From Ophryocystis elektroscirrha (taxonomy: Eukaryota; Apicomplexa; Conoidasida; Neogregarinorida; Ophryocystidae), in NCBI GenBank assembly GCA_030141585.1, contig JAQIFP010000095.1, positions 99,384-110,139 of the forward strand: 10,756 nucleotides of DNA, written 5' to 3'. Below the pieces are notes generated by a model. It made no database searches, was not told where the DNA came from, and saw nothing but the letters and a program-made list of their open reading frames with translations. Shown here in pieces: positions 7,109 through 10,756 of this stretch. Every line of letters begins with the position of its first letter. The first letter of the stretch is position 1. Made by a program: the position numbers and the translations under genes.

Positions 7109-7773
7109 AGTTTTATTAAAATATTTTTCTTTAAACTTTCTTACAGGTATATGCAAATTAAATAACAAAACTACGTTGTTTTATATATGATTAACATTAT
7201 TTATTATTATCCTAATCAATAAATATTAACTCTTCATTAAAAACTTACTTCACTATATAAAATAATTACAACCCATCCAATTCAGTATACTCAACCCATC
7301 ACTCCGATAATATATTAAACATCAGGATTCAGCAAAATGTTATTGTAAAATTAATCTTTATCATATATATATATATATATATATATATTTTTAGCTAAGA
7401 ACAAATCATAAATTATAAAAACAAAATTTACTCAAAAGTATAATATATTTATGCTTATTTGATTAGACTTTATAATACATTATACATGTTTTTAAAGTGT
7501 ATCCAATTGTCCATAGATAAGATTATTTATAATTTATGATTGGGAAAAATTAAACTTTTTTATATATAGCTGTAAGTAGGTTTAGAGCTTATATAAAGGT
7601 TTTCATCAAAATAATAAAATATAATTCAATTTATATGATATGAGAAATATACCACCATATAATTATATAATGACTTAATATACTATTAATTATAAAAATA
7701 TATTTAAATAAATTTGAATAAGATTAAAATGAATTTCACTGTAACAATTAAAAAAAATGTAAGCCCATATCGA
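7109..7773. other. Convergent AT-rich spacer
   Basis: About 665 bases separate the membrane-protein stop and the adenylate kinase stop. The stretch contains the alternative last exon of the membrane gene (7147-7190), a 26-base AT dinucleotide run at 7363-7388 and otherwise featureless A/T sequence. No RNA gene or open frame of note was seen. Confidence 0.5.
7363..7388. repeat. (AT)13 microsatellite
   Basis: This 26-base perfect AT dinucleotide run lies in the convergent spacer. Confidence 0.9.
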
Positions 7774-9036
<1,263 letters not shown>

Positions 9037-9095
9037 ACAAAAATTTCACAGATTAATAAAAAAAACAAACATTAAAAAAAAAAAAAAAAAATAAT

Positions 9096-10605
9096 TTAAA
9101 CAGCTTTGCTTTTTATTGCAGCTCGTCTTCTTTCTCTTTCAGCTTTTTCTTCTTTTTCTCTTTTATTGAACTCAATTTCTTTAGCGAATCGCCAAAGAGG
9201 CATAAGAATAGCTGACGGCTGTATTGTGGCTGCGTCTTTTTCAGATTCACCGAAATATAATGCAAGAGATTTCAAATTTTGCCGAACTTCCTGGAATCGA
9301 GTCTGCATTAAATTTATTCAAAAAAAATTCCTCTTTTTTTTTTTTTTTATAATTTAATGAAAATGATTATATAAACTTTATCTATCGCTGAGTAATGTAA
9401 AGTACCTTAAGTTCTAGGGATTTAGGTTCAGCTTCAAGTAAAAAATCTTTCATTATATCCGCGAATAAGTCAGGACTCTCTGGATGTTCGGAATTATATT
9501 TTTCTGCTTGTTGAACAGACGCATTTATTTGCTTCAAACCAGCAACGATTTGATTAATCATGGCTTCAATTGACAATAAATCAATTCGTCCTGCTGATTT
9601 GCAGCTGGGAATTTCTTTAGCAAGATTAAGTAACTCAGCCTTTTGCTCAAATATTACCTAAAAATTTAACATATATTGTATCTTAAGAAAAAAAAAAAAA
9701 ATTTTTTTTTTTTTTTATCAATATTATATGAGAAAAACCAACATTTATAGAATACAAATTTAATGCATAAGCATATAAATAATGATTATATGTATAACAT
9801 AGTGCATATTTGCTTAAATTCTATAAGCAATATCTTTCTGCTTAGACACAAATATATCAATCAAGAGTATTGATTATTATATATCACGCAGTATACACAT
9901 ATAAAATATAAATATGTAGTATATACTATACATATATATGTATATATATATATATATTATATAAATTATATAATACATATATTACATATTTGTATTATAT
10001 ATATATATATATTTATAGAGTAAATTGGATTTACTGAAATAATAAAAGAATAATGTACTTACATCAACAATATATTGTAATATCGATCTAATAGGTTTAA
10101 CACTAGTTTTAATTTCGGTTAATTTATCAAGTGTGGTAAGTTTGAATCCTTCTACTTCCGTTCCTTTATTCATTTGATTTCCCAATTCCAATGTTATTGT
10201 TAAAAGAGGCCGAAGATTGCTGGCTCGTTTTATTTCGTTCATAGCAGCATCTACTTGATCTAACGGAATCATAGCTGAGTCGAAAGATTCTAAGAAGCCA
10301 AGGGCAATTTTGTGGGCTTCCAACCGATTTTTAAACATGAATATATTTCGCATTTCTGCTACGAATTGTTCTGGCCGATCAAGCAATGAAACTTCTCCTC
10401 CAGTTTTTATGTAATCTTCAACTGCCGCAATTTCTTCCGGTTCTGGAGCAAAGTTTATAAGCGTCTCTGTGGCGTCGGCCGTTAAAATATCTGGATTCAA
10501 ATCAATTATAGCTTCTCTTAGTTGTGCAAAAGAATAATTATTAAATCTTGCTAATGCGATATTCATATTATACGATTTTTTAGGATCAGGGAGAAGTTGA
10601 ATAAA
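9096..10605 (-). CDS. Formin, C-terminal FH2 part, three visible exons
   Basis: Formins nucleate and processively elongate actin filaments; apicomplexan formins serve motility, invasion and organelle inheritance. Exons in coding order: 10605-10063, 9657-9406 and 9302-9096, separated by introns of 405 and 103 nt (all visible junctions phase 0), giving the last 333 residues. The first visible exon opens at FIQLLPDPKKSYNMNIALAR, matching the FH2 segment before the knob. Then come LNPDILTADATETLINFAPE and the signature core GNQMNKGTEVEGFKLTTLDK (FH2 consensus GNYMN...GFKL..L.KL). The second exon is the coiled-coil-like region. The third has YFGESEKDAATIQ and ends in a charged helix (EFNKREKEEKAERERRRAAI) before TAA. 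The lasso/linker and all upstream domains lie off the right edge. An acceptor CAG at 10608-10606 precedes the first visible exon. Confidence 0.9.
9658..10062 (-). other. Long intron of the formin gene
   Basis: This 405-nt intron has a consensus donor GTAAGT at 10062 and acceptor TTTTAG at 9658. The donor-proximal half is AT dinucleotide repeats (about 9927-10016). The other half contains an inverted repeat (TTATAGAAT at 9745-9753 with ATTCTATAA at 9818-9826, and TAAGCA/TGCTTA inside) and a small ATCAAT/ATTGAT hairpin (9856-9874). Confidence 0.65.
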
Positions 10606-10756
10606 CTGATAAAAAACAAATAATAATCTTTAAATATTTGTAATAAAACTGATAGCAAGCATATCTATTACACATTATATATTATCAATTATTTATTGTA
10701 TATAATATATTATATATAACATATTATATATATTTTACATTATATATTATATATTA
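10606..10756 (-). other. Partial formin intron at the right edge
   Basis: AT-rich sequence upstream of the acceptor at 10606 continues to the end of the window and becomes a near-pure ATTATATA repeat. No coding signal is present, so the intron is at least 151 nt long. Confidence 0.6.

Noticed and set aside
7035..7146. A 112-nt intron as the sole last intron of the membrane-protein gene.
   Set aside because: It is kept only as an alternative: the 33-nt version matches the short-intron class and is the simpler choice, though both preserve frame.
9106..9357. Plus-strand open frame of 83 codons.
   Set aside because: It is antisense to the terminal formin exon and ends in a poly-Phe run from a T-rich intron.

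Overview
The window is nuclear DNA from an AT-rich apicomplexan (or a very close relative). The strongest taxonomic marker is a plus-strand gene with an AP2/ERF-type DNA-binding domain in a non-plant context (ApiAP2 family). It sits beside compact, intron-containing, standard-code housekeeping genes and a centromeric histone H3. Very short introns (27-47 nt) alternate with long, microsatellite-filled ones. I cannot name the species: base composition and intron size argue against assuming Plasmodium, Toxoplasma or Cryptosporidium.

Layout, left to right. (1) 78-880 (+) is the 3' part of DPH2, running off the left edge. (2) 1039-1461 (-) is a CenH3/CENP-A histone, convergent with DPH2. (3) 1646-2329 (-) is a Snu23/ZMAT2-type zinc-finger splicing factor. 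(4) 2330-2867 is a divergent spacer feeding (5) the ApiAP2 gene, modelled here as four exons over 2868-5293 (+), 367 residues. (6) 5294-6124 has no clear protein gene but contains a 60-nt two-armed hairpin and a structured, less AT-rich stretch ending in a T-run, a candidate non-coding RNA. (7) 6125-7108 (+) is a small single-pass membrane protein, unrecognised, in three exons. (8) 7109-7773 is an AT-rich convergent spacer. (9) 7774-8562 (-) is a complete four-exon adenylate kinase of 224 residues. (10) 8675-9036 (-) is an unrecognised lysine-rich 110-residue protein in two exons. (11) 9096-10605 (-) is the C-terminal part of a formin (FH2 domain), running off the right edge.

The exon models for DPH2, adenylate kinase and formin rest on family alignment from memory as well as splice signals, and all visible junctions keep frame. 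The AP2 and membrane-protein models rest on splice signals and phase only. No operon-like logic is implied: the genes serve translation-factor modification, centromere identity, splicing, transcription, nucleotide balance and actin assembly. Formin, the lysine-rich gene and adenylate kinase lie head-to-tail on the minus strand with gaps of only about 60 and 110 bases.

I see no mobile elements, CRISPR arrays, rRNA or tRNA genes.
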